Shown here piece by piece: positions 25,301 through 33,093 of a stretch of 64,000 nucleotides of DNA (its first letter is position 1; each line of letters begins with the position of its first letter). A program made the position numbers and the translations under genes. This stretch comes from Mucilaginibacter sp. (GTDB lineage Bacteria; Bacteroidota; Bacteroidia; Sphingobacteriales; Sphingobacteriaceae): the NCBI RefSeq assembly GCF_028288205.1, contig NZ_JAQBOD010000012.1, positions 44,734 to 108,733 on the forward strand, written 5' to 3'. Under the pieces are notes generated by a model, which was given only the letters and a program-made list of their open reading frames with translations, was not told the DNA's origin and ran no database searches.

Positions 25301-25415
25301 GATAAATGCAATGGCCGACGAGGCAAAAACTAATCATCAAACTGCCTTATACAATAAATTGCAAGCGCAGGCCAAAGATTACGAAACTAAGTTTGCCGCT
25401 ATTTTTAAACAATAA
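22389..25415 (+). CDS. DUF2723 membrane protein, protein O-mannosyltransferase-like
   Basis: A 1008-residue integral membrane protein. The N-terminus holds the DUF2723/GT-C signature: TLEPSVSYWDCGEFISCAF with the acidic Asp-Cys-Gly-Glu, then AHQPGYPVFAML. About 12-13 membrane helices span residues 10-610, and a soluble C-terminal half follows (about 620-1008) with YDYLISCPPNAILFTYGDND. Family members are linked to lipid-linked sugar transfer to secreted proteins, but the substrate is unproved. It is a single gene with a strong intrinsic terminator at 25435-25472. Confidence 0.85.
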   Translation: MQYKKINNLLGWLCFVIASVTYILTLEPSVSYWDCGEFISCAFRLQVAHQPGYPVFAMLGKVFSLLSLGDNTKVPYFTNMGSAIASGAAIMFLFWTITALAKKLLPVTDGENDKSRTILIMGAGLVGALAFTYTDTFWFSAVETIVFALSSLCTAIVFWAILKWDAHADEPGADKWLIFIAYVIGLSIGIHLLNLLTIPALTLVYYFRRTKKVTVKSGLIAFLVSIVILGLVQFGIRQWTIKLSAFFDLFFVNTLGLGFGSGSIFFFLLLIAILVAGIIYSIRKQKAFLNLAFLCVAFIYFGYSSFVYIPIRATANTNLDNTHPDNAFTLNSYLNREQYGETPLISGPYFDAKIVDQTEGATQYRKGKTKYEVSGHKQSYIYDHTTIFPRTYSTEGQDPQFYRQWLQMGDTDVPGMVENLKFFFSWQTYQMYVRYFLWNFAGRVNDMDGQQQMGGFKGYVDGDWTTGIFDGAKHLPKSIMHSNTYTPLFALPLILGLLGAWYHFKRKKRDALIVALLWFFTGMAIILYVNQPSVQPRERDYSYVGSFYAFAIWIGLGVLALAELLKKALKAQTAALAATAICLLAVPAVLAGEEWKAHDRSTKRTAHDTAYDYLISCPPNAILFTYGDNDTYSLWYDQEVENIRPDVRLVNLSLFTGDWYIHQMQRKMNDADALPITMPFDKYKDGVRDVIYFRDAKIPGYVEVKDVFDFISSDDQRTMTQYQNGEIANYLPTKNFKITINPDEIIKNGIVPASQRNMIADTMKWKYTSNYVMKDNLAMLDILAHNNWKRPICFAITVGNENLIGLQPYLYKEGFVYHLMPLKVDTAVRDQASKTNTMVMYNNMMNKFKFGNYKTARYLDHESTTMFYPVMVSTFLDLMQGLIRDNHSDLALKALHKYDSVMPDLNIDMRTSGTKFFIAQTAYQLHDLALGSKYITNIDNYITDQLDYYYTQLTTNSNTFSPRDAQVGIQLINAMADEAKTNHQTALYNKLQAQAKDYETKFAAIFKQ

Positions 25416-25434
25416 CAAGTTTATTAGTATAAAC

Positions 25435-25472
25435 AAAGAAAAGGCGACTCTAAACAGGATCGCCTTTTCTTT
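25435..25472 (+). terminator. Intrinsic terminator of the DUF2723 gene
   Basis: Perfect 13-bp arms (AAAGAAAAGGCGA and TCGCCTTTTCTTT) with a 12-base loop are followed by a T run. It lies 20 bases after the DUF2723 stop. Confidence 0.9.
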
Positions 25473-25574
25473 TTTATCTGCCTTGATAAAATAAATGTCA
25501 ATTTAGGCGAAGGCTTCGTTCAGATTTGTTTATACCTATTTTTATTTAGTAACTTCAAATAAAAATCATAACCT

Positions 25575-26471
25575 ATGCAACGCCGTAATTTTTTAGCAAC
25601 CACCGCCGTAGCCGCGGGCGCTTTAACCCTTTTAAGTAAAAGAAGTTTAGCATCATTAATAGCAGATCCAACTTATCAATTTAAACCCCTGCGCAGTAAC
25701 ATGGGTATATTTACCGAACGTGGCGGTACTATTGCCTGGTTAAGTAATAAAGATGGTATAGTTGTGGTAGATGCCGAGTTTGCCGACACAGCCCCACATG
25801 TTATTGCCGAATTACAAAAGCAATCTACCCTGCCATTTCAGTGGTTAATAAATACCCATCACCATGGCGACCATACCGGTGGTAATATAGCATTTAAGGG
25901 ATTGGCTAAAAATGTCGCGGCCCATCAAAACTCGCTTATAAATCAAAAGGCTGTTGCTGTTAAAGCAAATACAGAGGATAAGCAATTATACCCTAATATT
26001 ACCTTTGCCGACCAATGGAAAACAAAAGTGGGCGATGAAACCATACGCACTCATTACTGGGGGCCGGGGCATACCAATGGTGATGCTATGATACATTTTG
26101 AAAACGCCAATATTGTACATACAGGCGACCTGGTATTTAACCGTATGTACCCGTATATTGACCGTACCGCCGGGGCCTCTGTAAAAAACTGGGCCGTAGT
26201 ATTAGAGAAAGCTCAAAAACAATTTGATAAAAACACGCTGTTTGTATTTGGCCACGCCTATGATCCGGTAAAGGTTACCGGCAGTTTGGATGATTTGAAA
26301 GCAATGCAAAATTATATGGAGAAGCTGGCGGCATTTGTTAGCAGCGAAATTAAAGCAGGCAAATCAAAAGATGATATACTAAAAGCAACTTCTATACCCG
26401 GTGTAACTGAATGGCAGGGAGATGGTATACAACGTAGCCTTTCGGCAGCTTATGATGAGTTCAACGTTTAA
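25575..26471 (+). CDS. Exported metallo-beta-lactamase-fold hydrolase
   Basis: A 298-residue protein. The Tat-like signal RRNFLATTAVAAGALTLL lies at residues 3-20. The MBL zinc motif THHHGDHTGGN (about residues 94-104) and the later HTGDL and GHAYDP stations supply His and Asp ligands of a binuclear zinc site. The LINTHHHGDHTGG version occurs in periplasmic MBL enzymes. A substrate cannot be read. It is two bases upstream of an oxidoreductase gene also bearing a Tat-like leader, so they act as one operon. Confidence 0.87.
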   Translation: MQRRNFLATTAVAAGALTLLSKRSLASLIADPTYQFKPLRSNMGIFTERGGTIAWLSNKDGIVVVDAEFADTAPHVIAELQKQSTLPFQWLINTHHHGDHTGGNIAFKGLAKNVAAHQNSLINQKAVAVKANTEDKQLYPNITFADQWKTKVGDETIRTHYWGPGHTNGDAMIHFENANIVHTGDLVFNRMYPYIDRTAGASVKNWAVVLEKAQKQFDKNTLFVFGHAYDPVKVTGSLDDLKAMQNYMEKLAAFVSSEIKAGKSKDDILKATSIPGVTEWQGDGIQRSLSAAYDEFNV

Positions 26472-26473
26472 CT

Positions 26474-27643
26474 ATGTCAAAAAAACAGCAATTTAACCGG
26501 CGCAATTTTATCAGAAATACAACAACCGCGGCAGCAGGTTTAATGCTGCTGCCTACCCTACCCGTTGAAGCGTCAACCGAAAAAGTTATTTATGAGCCTG
26601 CGGCAGATATTCCTGCTAAACAAATAGCAACCAGGCTCCGGTTTTCTGTTATCGGTATCAATCACAGCCATATTAATGGTATGGTAGATGCTGTTACCCG
26701 TGGTGGCGGGCAATTAATTTCGTTTTATGCTAAAGAACCTGATCTGACAGCAGCGTTTGCCAAAAAATTCCCGCAGGCAAAACTGGCCGGTAGCGAGAAT
26801 GAAATATTAGAAGATCCTTCTATTCAATTGATCCTAAGCTCAGGCATACCGGTTGATCGGGCACCTTTGGGTATCCGTGTTATGAAGCATGGTAAAGATT
26901 ACCTGTCTGACAAACCAGGAGCCATCACATTAGCACAATTAGCCGAGGTACGAAAAGTACAGAAAGAAACTAAACGCATTTACTCCATTATGTATAGCGA
27001 ACGGTTTGAAAGCAAGGCAACTGTTAAGGCAGGCGAATTGGCTAAAGCCGGTGCAATAGGCAAAGTTATACAAACTATTAATATTGCCCCGCATAAAATG
27101 ACCCCAAAATCACGCCCCGAATGGTTCTTTGATCCGCAATATTGCGGGGGGATATTAACCGACATTGGCTCGCATCAGTTTGACCAGTATTTATATTTTA
27201 CAGGCACAACCAAAGCACAGATTGTTGCATCACAAATTGGCAATGTAAATCATCCGCAATATCCAAAAATACAGGATTTTGGCGATGTAATGCTGCGCGG
27301 AAATGGAGGCATGGGCTACATAAGGCTTGATTGGTTCACTCCTGACGCTATACCTACATTTGGTGATGGCCGCCTAACTATATTAGGAACAGAGGGTTAT
27401 ATAGAAGTTAGAAAAACTTTAGATATAGCCGGGCGTCCGGGTGGCGACCATCTTTTCATCGCTAACCAAAAAGAGATACGCTATATTGATTGCAGTAAAG
27501 ACTACCTGCCATTTGGTGAGCAACTAATTAACGATATACTTAACCGTACAGAAACAGCTATGCCGCAAGAACATTGCTTTTTAGCAACTGAACTGGCGCT
27601 ATTGGCGCAGAAAAATGCACAGCGTATTGATTTGATGTTATAA
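26474..27643 (+). CDS. Gfo/Idh/MocA-family oxidoreductase, Tat-exported
   Basis: A 389-residue NAD(P)-dependent oxidoreductase of the Gfo/Idh/MocA class. A twin-arginine leader (FNRRNFIRNTTTAAAGLMLL) precedes the Rossmann part LRFSVIGINHSHINGM, with a variant nucleotide loop GINHSH. SDKPGAITLAQLAEV carries the EKP-like catalytic Lys (DKP). ILTDIGSHQFDQ (about 228-239) has the catalytic His. Family members oxidise sugars or related polyols. It starts two bases after the MBL-fold gene, so both products probably work on a common substrate outside the cytoplasm. Confidence 0.88.
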   Translation: MSKKQQFNRRNFIRNTTTAAAGLMLLPTLPVEASTEKVIYEPAADIPAKQIATRLRFSVIGINHSHINGMVDAVTRGGGQLISFYAKEPDLTAAFAKKFPQAKLAGSENEILEDPSIQLILSSGIPVDRAPLGIRVMKHGKDYLSDKPGAITLAQLAEVRKVQKETKRIYSIMYSERFESKATVKAGELAKAGAIGKVIQTINIAPHKMTPKSRPEWFFDPQYCGGILTDIGSHQFDQYLYFTGTTKAQIVASQIGNVNHPQYPKIQDFGDVMLRGNGGMGYIRLDWFTPDAIPTFGDGRLTILGTEGYIEVRKTLDIAGRPGGDHLFIANQKEIRYIDCSKDYLPFGEQLINDILNRTETAMPQEHCFLATELALLAQKNAQRIDLML

Positions 27644-27730
27644 TTAACAATTACGTCATTGTGGGTACCCACCAGGGCCAACCCTGAAAAAAATCGTTAT
27701 GACGTATGCAAAAAAAATTACATAAACACG

Positions 27731-27825
27731 TTGTCATTTCGACGAGGAACGAGGAGAAATCTTAAACGCCAGGCATGGTTGCTTAGCAGGGTGTATAAGA
27801 TCTCTCACTATGTTCGAGATGACAA
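27731..27825. repeat. Palindromic repeat, copy D (variant arms)
   Basis: TTGTCATTTCGACGAGGAAC at 27731 and the complementary-type arm ending TTCGAGATGACAA at 27825 enclose about 35 bases. This variant family resembles copies A-C but carries TCATTTCGA and GAGAAATCT. It lies in the 27644-28175 gap, which holds only repeat-like DNA and no gene that I can support. Confidence 0.7.
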
Positions 27826-27860
27826 TTTTAATTGTATTGATAATCAATAACTTACAATCA

Positions 27861-27930
27861 CGTCATTGTAAACGTAGCGTGGCAATCTCTACACAACAAT
27901 TTGGTAATACTTAGCATGTAGAGATTGCCA
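27861..27930. repeat. Palindromic repeat, copy E (variant)
   Basis: CGTCATTG at 27861 leads to a 13-bp inverted pair: TGGCAATCTCTAC (27880-27892) and GTAGAGATTGCCA (27918-27930). Trailing DNA to about 28015 is also repeat-like, with GAGCGTGTAGGAATTGG. It adjoins copy D, so repeats stack in this gap. Confidence 0.65.
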
Positions 27931-28175
27931 CACTCGTACCTCGCTCGCTGTACTGGGAAAAGCGAGACCAGCCAATCCTTAGCCAAAGCCGGAGTCGAGC
28001 GTGTAGGAATTGGTTCTTTTACCCATGCAACGTTAATGCTGCTTTGTAATTTTAAGGTTAGATAAGTAAAAACAGACTAATTGGTATGATTCATGTAAAA
28101 ACGGGGATTTCTGTTAAAATACCTAACACATTTTTTAAACTTAATGGTTATAGCATTAAGTAAACCCAACAAACC

Positions 28176-28688
28176 ATGAAATACGCATTTATTATAGGTA
28201 CAAGTGTTTTTATAGTTCCCAATGGCGTTATTAGTTATGCTGATGCTGAACACTCAAAAGAAATAATAAAAATAAGGTCTATTTATCACAATAATGAGCC
28301 CGGGTCTGCTTTATCTATTGATGTTGATATTAAAGACGTAAATGGAAACTCAATTATAATTATTGACAATATTGTTGAAATAAATTCTGTTTTCACAGTG
28401 GAAACCCAACGGGATTATGTTAAAGTTTTAAATCCGGATGGTTTGGTAATTTTAAATATACATCAATTGGATGACCAGTCTGCCATGAGATTAGAGCATT
28501 ATATTGTAGCCGAATTGGAAGTACATGCCCCTGTAGTGGTTATACGTATCAGCGGCGATTTTGAAACCGAAGGGCTTCATATAACTGCCGAAAATGAAAA
28601 GTTGTTTATAAATAATAATGGGTATGCAACCTCTGCACTGGCCGGTAAGGATCAATTGTTATTTACAGAAGCCGGAGTTGTATTATAA
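28176..28688 (+). CDS. Hypothetical protein
   Basis: A 170-residue protein, rich in beta-strand-type sequence ([29 protein letters not shown]), with no signal peptide despite a hydrophobic start ([20 protein letters not shown]). I do not recognise the family. It lies 11 bases upstream of thioredoxin on the same strand, so it is likely cotranscribed with it. Codon use looks ordinary for the window. Confidence 0.65.
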   Translation: MKYAFIIGTSVFIVPNGVISYADAEHSKEIIKIRSIYHNNEPGSALSIDVDIKDVNGNSIIIIDNIVEINSVFTVETQRDYVKVLNPDGLVILNIHQLDDQSAMRLEHYIVAELEVHAPVVVIRISGDFETEGLHITAENEKLFINNNGYATSALAGKDQLLFTEAGVVL

Positions 28689-28699
28689 TTAAAAACATT

Positions 28700-28996
28700 A
28701 TGGCAAATTTCCAGGAAATTATCGCAGCAGAAAAACCTGTACTGGTGGATTTTTCGGCCGAGTGGTGCGGCCCATGTAAAATGATGCCGCCTATTTTACA
28801 ACAACTTAAAAGTAACCTGGGCGATAAAGTGACTGTAATAAAGATTGATATTGACAAAAATCCGGCAGCAGCAAGCGCTTATAAAGTTCAAAGCGTACCA
28901 ACGTTAATAATATTTCAAAAAGGGGAAATAAAATGGCGGCAAAGCGGCGTAGTACAAGCTAACCAGTTGCAGCAAATTATATCGCAATATCTGTAA
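28700..28996 (+). CDS. trxA: Thioredoxin
   Basis: A 98-residue thioredoxin. The active site is WCGPCK with Cys23 and Cys26 after FSAEW. The cis-Pro loop [10 protein letters not shown] is present. It reduces protein disulfides in the cytoplasm. The predicted start (MANFQEIIA) is ten or more residues shorter than E. coli thioredoxin. It follows a hypothetical gene by 11 bases. Confidence 0.95.
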   Translation: MANFQEIIAAEKPVLVDFSAEWCGPCKMMPPILQQLKSNLGDKVTVIKIDIDKNPAAASAYKVQSVPTLIIFQKGEIKWRQSGVVQANQLQQIISQYL

Positions 28997-29161
28997 GCAA
29001 ATTTAATATTTACTTATAGCAGGGTTCATATTCAATAATCATATTCGGATAATAATTTTTTAGGGGAGAAATTAAATTAATTTATACTATTACATCCAAT
29101 AGTTTGTTATATTTATACACTCTTTTCGAATATTAGTAAACATCTTAAAACCGGGATTACT

Positions 29162-29416
29162 ATGTTGTTACAGCCATCAGGATTTATACCGCAGCGCCAG
29201 TTTCATATATTGATAAACCTGGCTAATGAAGAACATAACTTAACCGTTTTACCCAGCCTGGCCGGTAATTTTAAGGTTATAAAGCAAGGCAAAGTATTAG
29301 GTGAAGTTAGCTATACGCCTAAAAGTAAATTGGTATGCTATAAGGGCAGGTTAAAAAAAGCGCTGATGGACCAGCTCGAAAAGCATTTAAGCAATTATTA
29401 TTCGTACGCTTTTTGA
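29162..29416 (+). CDS. Small hypothetical protein
   Basis: An 84-residue basic protein with beta-strand-like pattern (FHILINLANEEHNLTVLPSL, FKVIKQGKVLGEVSYT) and a C-terminal helix. I do not recognise it. It stands 3 bases from the convergent stop of the DUF3810 gene. Its coding status rests mainly on its length and in-frame quality. Confidence 0.55.
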   Translation: MLLQPSGFIPQRQFHILINLANEEHNLTVLPSLAGNFKVIKQGKVLGEVSYTPKSKLVCYKGRLKKALMDQLEKHLSNYYSYAF

Positions 29417-29419
29417 TAA

Positions 29420-30493
29420 TTATTTGCTGTACCAGGCCATTAACAGTAACACCATTTGATTATAAGTATCTAGGCCATGAGGCTGATTATTGGCCTTTAG
29501 GTAATCGTCATAAAAAATACTGCTTAGTATGCCTACACGTCCTCTAAAAGAAAGCCAATAGGCCCGTTGGGCCTTAAAATCGTTACGTACTGCTGCTGAT
29601 ATATGGGTTTTTAGTTCATTATTAACTACCGTATCTCTGCGTCGCAGGGCATGCATGCATTCATCCAAAGCTGCCTGGTAGGCAGAATAACGCAACAATC
29701 TGTCATGTGATCTTATACCCGCTAAAAACCCGGCAAAGTTAGCCTCATCTTCTGGCCCATAACCTGTTTGGTGTGACATTTCATGGCAAGCAACAAACGG
29801 GCGCTCAAAAACAGGCATTTGGTAATTCATCTGCGCTTCGCCGGTAAATGGGTTATAATAACCGGAAGTGCCCATGTAATTCATAAATGGTGTAAGCAAT
29901 GATGACTTTATGCCCGGGTGCCAGGTACGAAAGTTAGCCGAATCGGCAGAAAGCTTACTTATCGCATTTATTGCTGTTTGATATATGGCTGCATTATCCT
30001 GTAAGGTATCTGCTTTGTTAATGCGTGCGCGGCAAGCGTTTGCACTATCAATAATAATACAGGTAACAGCCTGTAAATTAGTTAAAGTATAGTTAGTATC
30101 CCGTAGCCCAAGCCGTTGCGCTGCCGATGGCCTGAAATAATTTACTCCCCAAAACAGGTAAAAAATCAGCAGCCCTGCCTGTACTCCTATAATCAAACCT
30201 AATAAATAGTTGCCTATGCGTTTAAACTGTCTTTTAAAAGCCAGCACAATAAGTTTAACTAAAAAATATATTAAATAAGCTATAACAATAATATAAACCA
30301 CATCGCCAACACTGAAAGGAAACAGGTTAAGAACAGGATGTAATAACCGGCAAATAAACACATATAATCCCTCAGAATAATAATGCTCAACAGCCGCCGG
30401 ATGATCTTCAAATACAGATAGCAAAAAGATTACAATTGCCAATACTGCAATAGCTAACAGTTTTTTTTGTACTTTATTGAGTTGATACGGCAT
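29420..30493 (-). CDS. DUF3810 membrane metalloprotease-like protein
   Basis: A 357-residue protein with three N-terminal membrane helices (about residues 12-120), then a soluble domain with FVACHEMSHQTGYG (HExxH, zincin-like). The family DUF3810 is annotated as of unknown function; the HExxH and downstream DEANFAGFLAGI suggest a zinc peptidase facing outside. The end of the gene abuts a small hypothetical gene transcribed towards it. No operon partner. Confidence 0.85.
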   Translation of the reverse strand: MPYQLNKVQKKLLAIAVLAIVIFLLSVFEDHPAAVEHYYSEGLYVFICRLLHPVLNLFPFSVGDVVYIIVIAYLIYFLVKLIVLAFKRQFKRIGNYLLGLIIGVQAGLLIFYLFWGVNYFRPSAAQRLGLRDTNYTLTNLQAVTCIIIDSANACRARINKADTLQDNAAIYQTAINAISKLSADSANFRTWHPGIKSSLLTPFMNYMGTSGYYNPFTGEAQMNYQMPVFERPFVACHEMSHQTGYGPEDEANFAGFLAGIRSHDRLLRYSAYQAALDECMHALRRRDTVVNNELKTHISAAVRNDFKAQRAYWLSFRGRVGILSSIFYDDYLKANNQPHGLDTYNQMVLLLMAWYSK

Positions 30494-30537
30494 TTACAAT
30501 ACAAATATAAGGTTATGCTATATAACCAGCTATAAAC

Positions 30538-30566
30538 AAAAAAGCCCCCGGTGGCCGGAGGCTTTT
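30538..30566 (-). terminator. Intrinsic terminator of the DUF2911 gene
   Basis: On the minus strand, AAAGCCTCCGG and CCGGGGGCTTT pair (one G-U), followed by a T-run, just after the DUF2911 stop at 30582. Confidence 0.85.
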
Positions 30567-30581
30567 AAATATAATTTTCAA

Positions 30582-31130
30582 TTATTTTATAGAAACAGGT
30601 ACTGATACGTTTTCCCATACCAATTCAAAACCCTTACTGGTTATTACATATTTTAAACGCTCAGTAAGTTCAACTGTTTTAGGCGTAACGGTTGCAACCA
30701 AAACTTCTGTTGACGGGTCGTCATTTGCTACATGCCCACCGCCCGGTGCACCTTTTATACCCCAACTGGCATGTTTAGAGTTAAAAATAACCTTCCACTC
30801 CTTTTCTCCGGGTGTAGCAAACAAATCATATTTACCAGCGGGTAATTTTTTGCCCTCAACTATAATATCTTTATCAGTTGTAAATGTGGTAGCTTCATTG
30901 GCACCAGCTCTCCATACTTTACCATAAGGCTCTAATCCGCCAAATATTTTACGCCCTTTTACTGATGGGCTGCCATAATTAATAGTGATGGTTGCACCAT
31001 GCACCTTTCCTGATACACTATCGCGTGGGCTTGCTACAACCTTAGCCTTGTTTTGTGCAAAGCTTGCGGTTGAAACTAAAAGTGCAAATGCCAGGAAAAC
31101 TATTGCCTTTAATTGAAATACTTTTTTCAT
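30582..31130 (-). CDS. DUF2911 secreted protein
   Basis: A 182-residue exported protein. A signal peptide (MKKVFQLKAIVFLAFALLVS, ending SFAQ) is followed by the DUF2911 domain. Typical stretches are SPRDSVSGKVHGATITINYG, KVWRAGANEATTFTTDKDI and KLPAGKYDLFATPGEKEWKV. Function is unknown; the fold is beta-rich. A Bacteroidota promoter lies 27-57 bases upstream and an intrinsic terminator follows the stop, so it is a single-gene transcript. Confidence 0.88.
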   Translation of the reverse strand: MKKVFQLKAIVFLAFALLVSTASFAQNKAKVVASPRDSVSGKVHGATITINYGSPSVKGRKIFGGLEPYGKVWRAGANEATTFTTDKDIIVEGKKLPAGKYDLFATPGEKEWKVIFNSKHASWGIKGAPGGGHVANDDPSTEVLVATVTPKTVELTERLKYVITSKGFELVWENVSVPVSIK

Positions 31131-31156
31131 GATTTTATACTATTTGGTTTACAATA

Positions 31157-31187
31157 TAAAGATAGGTTGAAATTTGATTGTTGCAAG
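31157..31187 (-). promoter_or_regulatory. Promoter of the DUF2911 gene
   Basis: On the minus strand, CTTG (31187-31184) is followed after 19 bases by TATCTTTA (31164-31157). This matches the TTG / TAnnTTTG pattern except at the last base. It places the start of transcription some 20 bases before the ATG at 31130. Confidence 0.55.
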
Positions 31188-31222
31188 CGTTATAAAATGA
31201 ATTTCTATTCAAAAATTTAAAA

Positions 31223-31350
31223 CCAACTTAAGTATATACTGTTATAACACTGATTCACCTTGCAGTTAGGAATTGACTGAAGGTTTCATAGACCTGAGGT
31301 TAAACAATTGTTGTGAGTTGGCCCTTGCCCAAAAGGCAAGGGTTTTTTTT
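31223..31350 (+). ncRNA. Candidate small RNA ending in an orphan intrinsic terminator
   Basis: A strong intrinsic terminator (CCCTTGCC-caaaa-GGCAAGGG, then eight T) lies at 31322-31350 on the plus strand, but no plus-strand gene precedes it for almost 2 kb. CCAACT (31223-31228) can pair with AGTTGG (31316-31321), closing a roughly 100-nt stem-loop with an inner hairpin at 31281-31295. This is compatible with a structured RNA of about 130 nt, in the size range of 6S-like or other sRNAs. A clear promoter was not found. The rest of the 31131-31519 gap is AT-rich. Confidence 0.4.
31322..31350 (+). terminator. Strong intrinsic terminator without an upstream gene
   Basis: Eight-bp perfect GC-containing stem with a five-base loop and a run of eight T. 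It does not belong to the DUF2911 gene, which runs the other way. It is the basis for the sRNA candidate. Confidence 0.85.
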
Positions 31351-31519
31351 ATTGTTGTTCTATATAGATTAAAATACCTACCAATAAGTATTTTTGTCAG
31401 CGTCTGGTAAAGTTGAATGGCTTTTATCTATATATTTATGTGAGGATTAAACCGATGGCTATTTTTTAGTCTATATAAATAACAGCGCTTGAAAACGCTG
31501 TTTAAATTATAAAATCATT

Positions 31520-32572
31520 ATGAAAAGGATATCTCAATATTTGATATTAACAGGCTTAAGCGGATTATTATGTTTGTTTTTGTCTGTTCCCGCTAATGCG
31601 CAACGAGGTGGTAGCCATAGCGGTGGCGGAGGTGGCGGTAATAGCGGCGGTGGAGGCGGCGGCTCCCACAATAGTGGCGGTGGTGGTTTCTCAGGCGGTC
31701 GTTCAAACGGAGGTTTTTCGGGTGGAGGTCGTACTACTAATAGTTTTGGTACCTCGCGTCAAAGTTTTCAAAGCGGTGGTATGCGTGGTAACATTGGTGC
31801 AAATACTAACAGGGTTGGCATAACCGGAAATACTCGTGGATTTAACTCTTACAATAACAGGGTTGGAGTAACCAATGGCTACCGCGGAGGAGCTGCAGTA
31901 GCGCGTGGGGGCTTCGTAACAAGAGGGGGCCATACTTTTGGCGGTGGATATGGACGTGGTTACGGCTATCGTTACAGCCCTTGGTACAATCATGGCGGTT
32001 TTTATTATAACCGCGGCTTTTATCGCAGCGCATATTATCCACGTTTAGGTTTTAGTTTAGGCATATTGCCTTTTGGCTACTACCCTTTTTATTGGGGCGA
32101 TGCCCAGTTTTACTTTAGTGATGGCTATTATTATCAATATAATAACGACCAATACACTGTAGTAGAGCCGCCTATAGGTGCTGCAATTAATACGTTACCA
32201 TCTAACGCGCAATCAATTACCATAAACGGCCAGCAATATTATGAGCTAAACGGTGTTTACTATACGCCAATTACTAAAGATGACGGCACTGTTGTATACC
32301 AGGTTGCCGGTAAAGATGGCCAATTAGACACAAACGATAATAGCAACTATAATAATAACAGTGCTCCCAATAATGGCAGCAATCAGGCCGTTGCATCACC
32401 GGAAATTGGCGACATATTTTATAGTTTGCCCCCGGATACCCGTAAAATAAAACTTAATGGCGAACAATACTACGTATCGCCTGACGATTTTTACTACCAG
32501 GAATCCCGTGATCAGAATGGTAAAAAAGTATATAAAATTGTAGGCACCCCCGATCAGACGCCTGGCAATTAA
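31520..32572 (+). CDS. DUF6515-type secreted Gly-rich protein
   Basis: A 350-residue exported protein. The signal peptide ends PANAQRGG. Then a glycine-, serine- and asparagine-rich region (about 30-130) is followed by an aromatic stretch rich in Tyr, Phe and Gly (RYSPWYNHGGFYYNRGFY). The C-terminal half has two related units of about 45 residues: LPSNAQSITINGQQYYELNG and LPPDTRKIKLNGEQYYVSPD, each ending in KVY or VVYQVAG. This is the DUF6515-like layout of Bacteroidota outer-envelope proteins. Function is unknown. A perfect terminator follows at 32586-32627. Confidence 0.82.
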   Translation: MKRISQYLILTGLSGLLCLFLSVPANAQRGGSHSGGGGGGNSGGGGGGSHNSGGGGFSGGRSNGGFSGGGRTTNSFGTSRQSFQSGGMRGNIGANTNRVGITGNTRGFNSYNNRVGVTNGYRGGAAVARGGFVTRGGHTFGGGYGRGYGYRYSPWYNHGGFYYNRGFYRSAYYPRLGFSLGILPFGYYPFYWGDAQFYFSDGYYYQYNNDQYTVVEPPIGAAINTLPSNAQSITINGQQYYELNGVYYTPITKDDGTVVYQVAGKDGQLDTNDNSNYNNNSAPNNGSNQAVASPEIGDIFYSLPPDTRKIKLNGEQYYVSPDDFYYQESRDQNGKKVYKIVGTPDQTPGN

Positions 32573-32585
32573 AATTTAATTTCTT

Positions 32586-32627
32586 AATAAAAAGGGTGAA
32601 CGCTTTACGGTGTTCACCCTTTTTATT
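32586..32627 (+). terminator. Intrinsic terminator of the DUF6515-type gene
   Basis: Sixteen-bp perfect arms (AATAAAAAGGGTGAAC and GTTCACCCTTTTTATT) with a 10-base loop, 14 bases after the stop codon. Confidence 0.92.
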
Positions 32628-32686
32628 AAGCTATTTATAGGTATGAATTTATACTGACAAACAAACCCCTATATTGTTATTTGAGT

Positions 32687-32722
32687 ACAAAGAAGTCACA
32701 AAGTAACGCAGAGAGCTAAGTC
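32687..32722. repeat. 36-bp dispersed repeat, inverted copy of 4294-4329
   Basis: Same sequence as 4294-4329 in inverted orientation, one mismatch. It lies between the DUF6515-type gene and the UBP zinc-finger gene. No gene lies in the gap 32573-32775. Confidence 0.7.
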
Positions 32723-32775
32723 TGCATAATTCTGTTCTGATTTTTGTAATATCAATTTTGATATAGTCTCAAGTC

Positions 32776-33048
32776 TTAATACTCTGCAAAAATTTCATCC
32801 TTGTAGCACCAAAGCCATTGTTCGCCTGGCTGTGCAGATATTATAACCGGATGATCTGTTGCATGATAATGCTTTGTTATATGTGTATTTGGAGAATCAT
32901 CACAGCATAGGGTAACGCCACAGGTTTGGCAGGTACGTAAATGCACCCAGTCATCACCGGTTTTAATACATTCTTCGCATACAAGCTCTTTGGGTTGTAT
33001 AATGGTTTTTATTTGTCTCAGATGCTCACATAGCTGTTCATTTTCCAT
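32776..33048 (-). CDS. UBP-type zinc finger protein
   Basis: A 90-residue protein with a UBP-type (ubiquitin-binding) zinc finger. The ligand order Cys7, His9, Cys24, Cys27, Cys40, Cys43, Cys48/49, His56, His62 and His66 fits this three-zinc module. In eukaryotes it recognises the free ubiquitin C-terminus. In bacteria its partner is unknown and may be a protein C-terminus. It lies 45 bases downstream of a histidine kinase gene, on the same strand, and they may be cotranscribed. Confidence 0.85.
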   Translation of the reverse strand: MENEQLCEHLRQIKTIIQPKELVCEECIKTGDDWVHLRTCQTCGVTLCCDDSPNTHITKHYHATDHPVIISAQPGEQWLWCYKDEIFAEY

Positions 33049-33093
33049 AATCTATAGCATATAAAATGTTCTGATATAGGTATTTGCATGTGT

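Noticed and set aside
27659..27850. 63-codon frame in the 27.7 kb gap
   Set aside because: It consists of the palindromic repeat D; no protein features.
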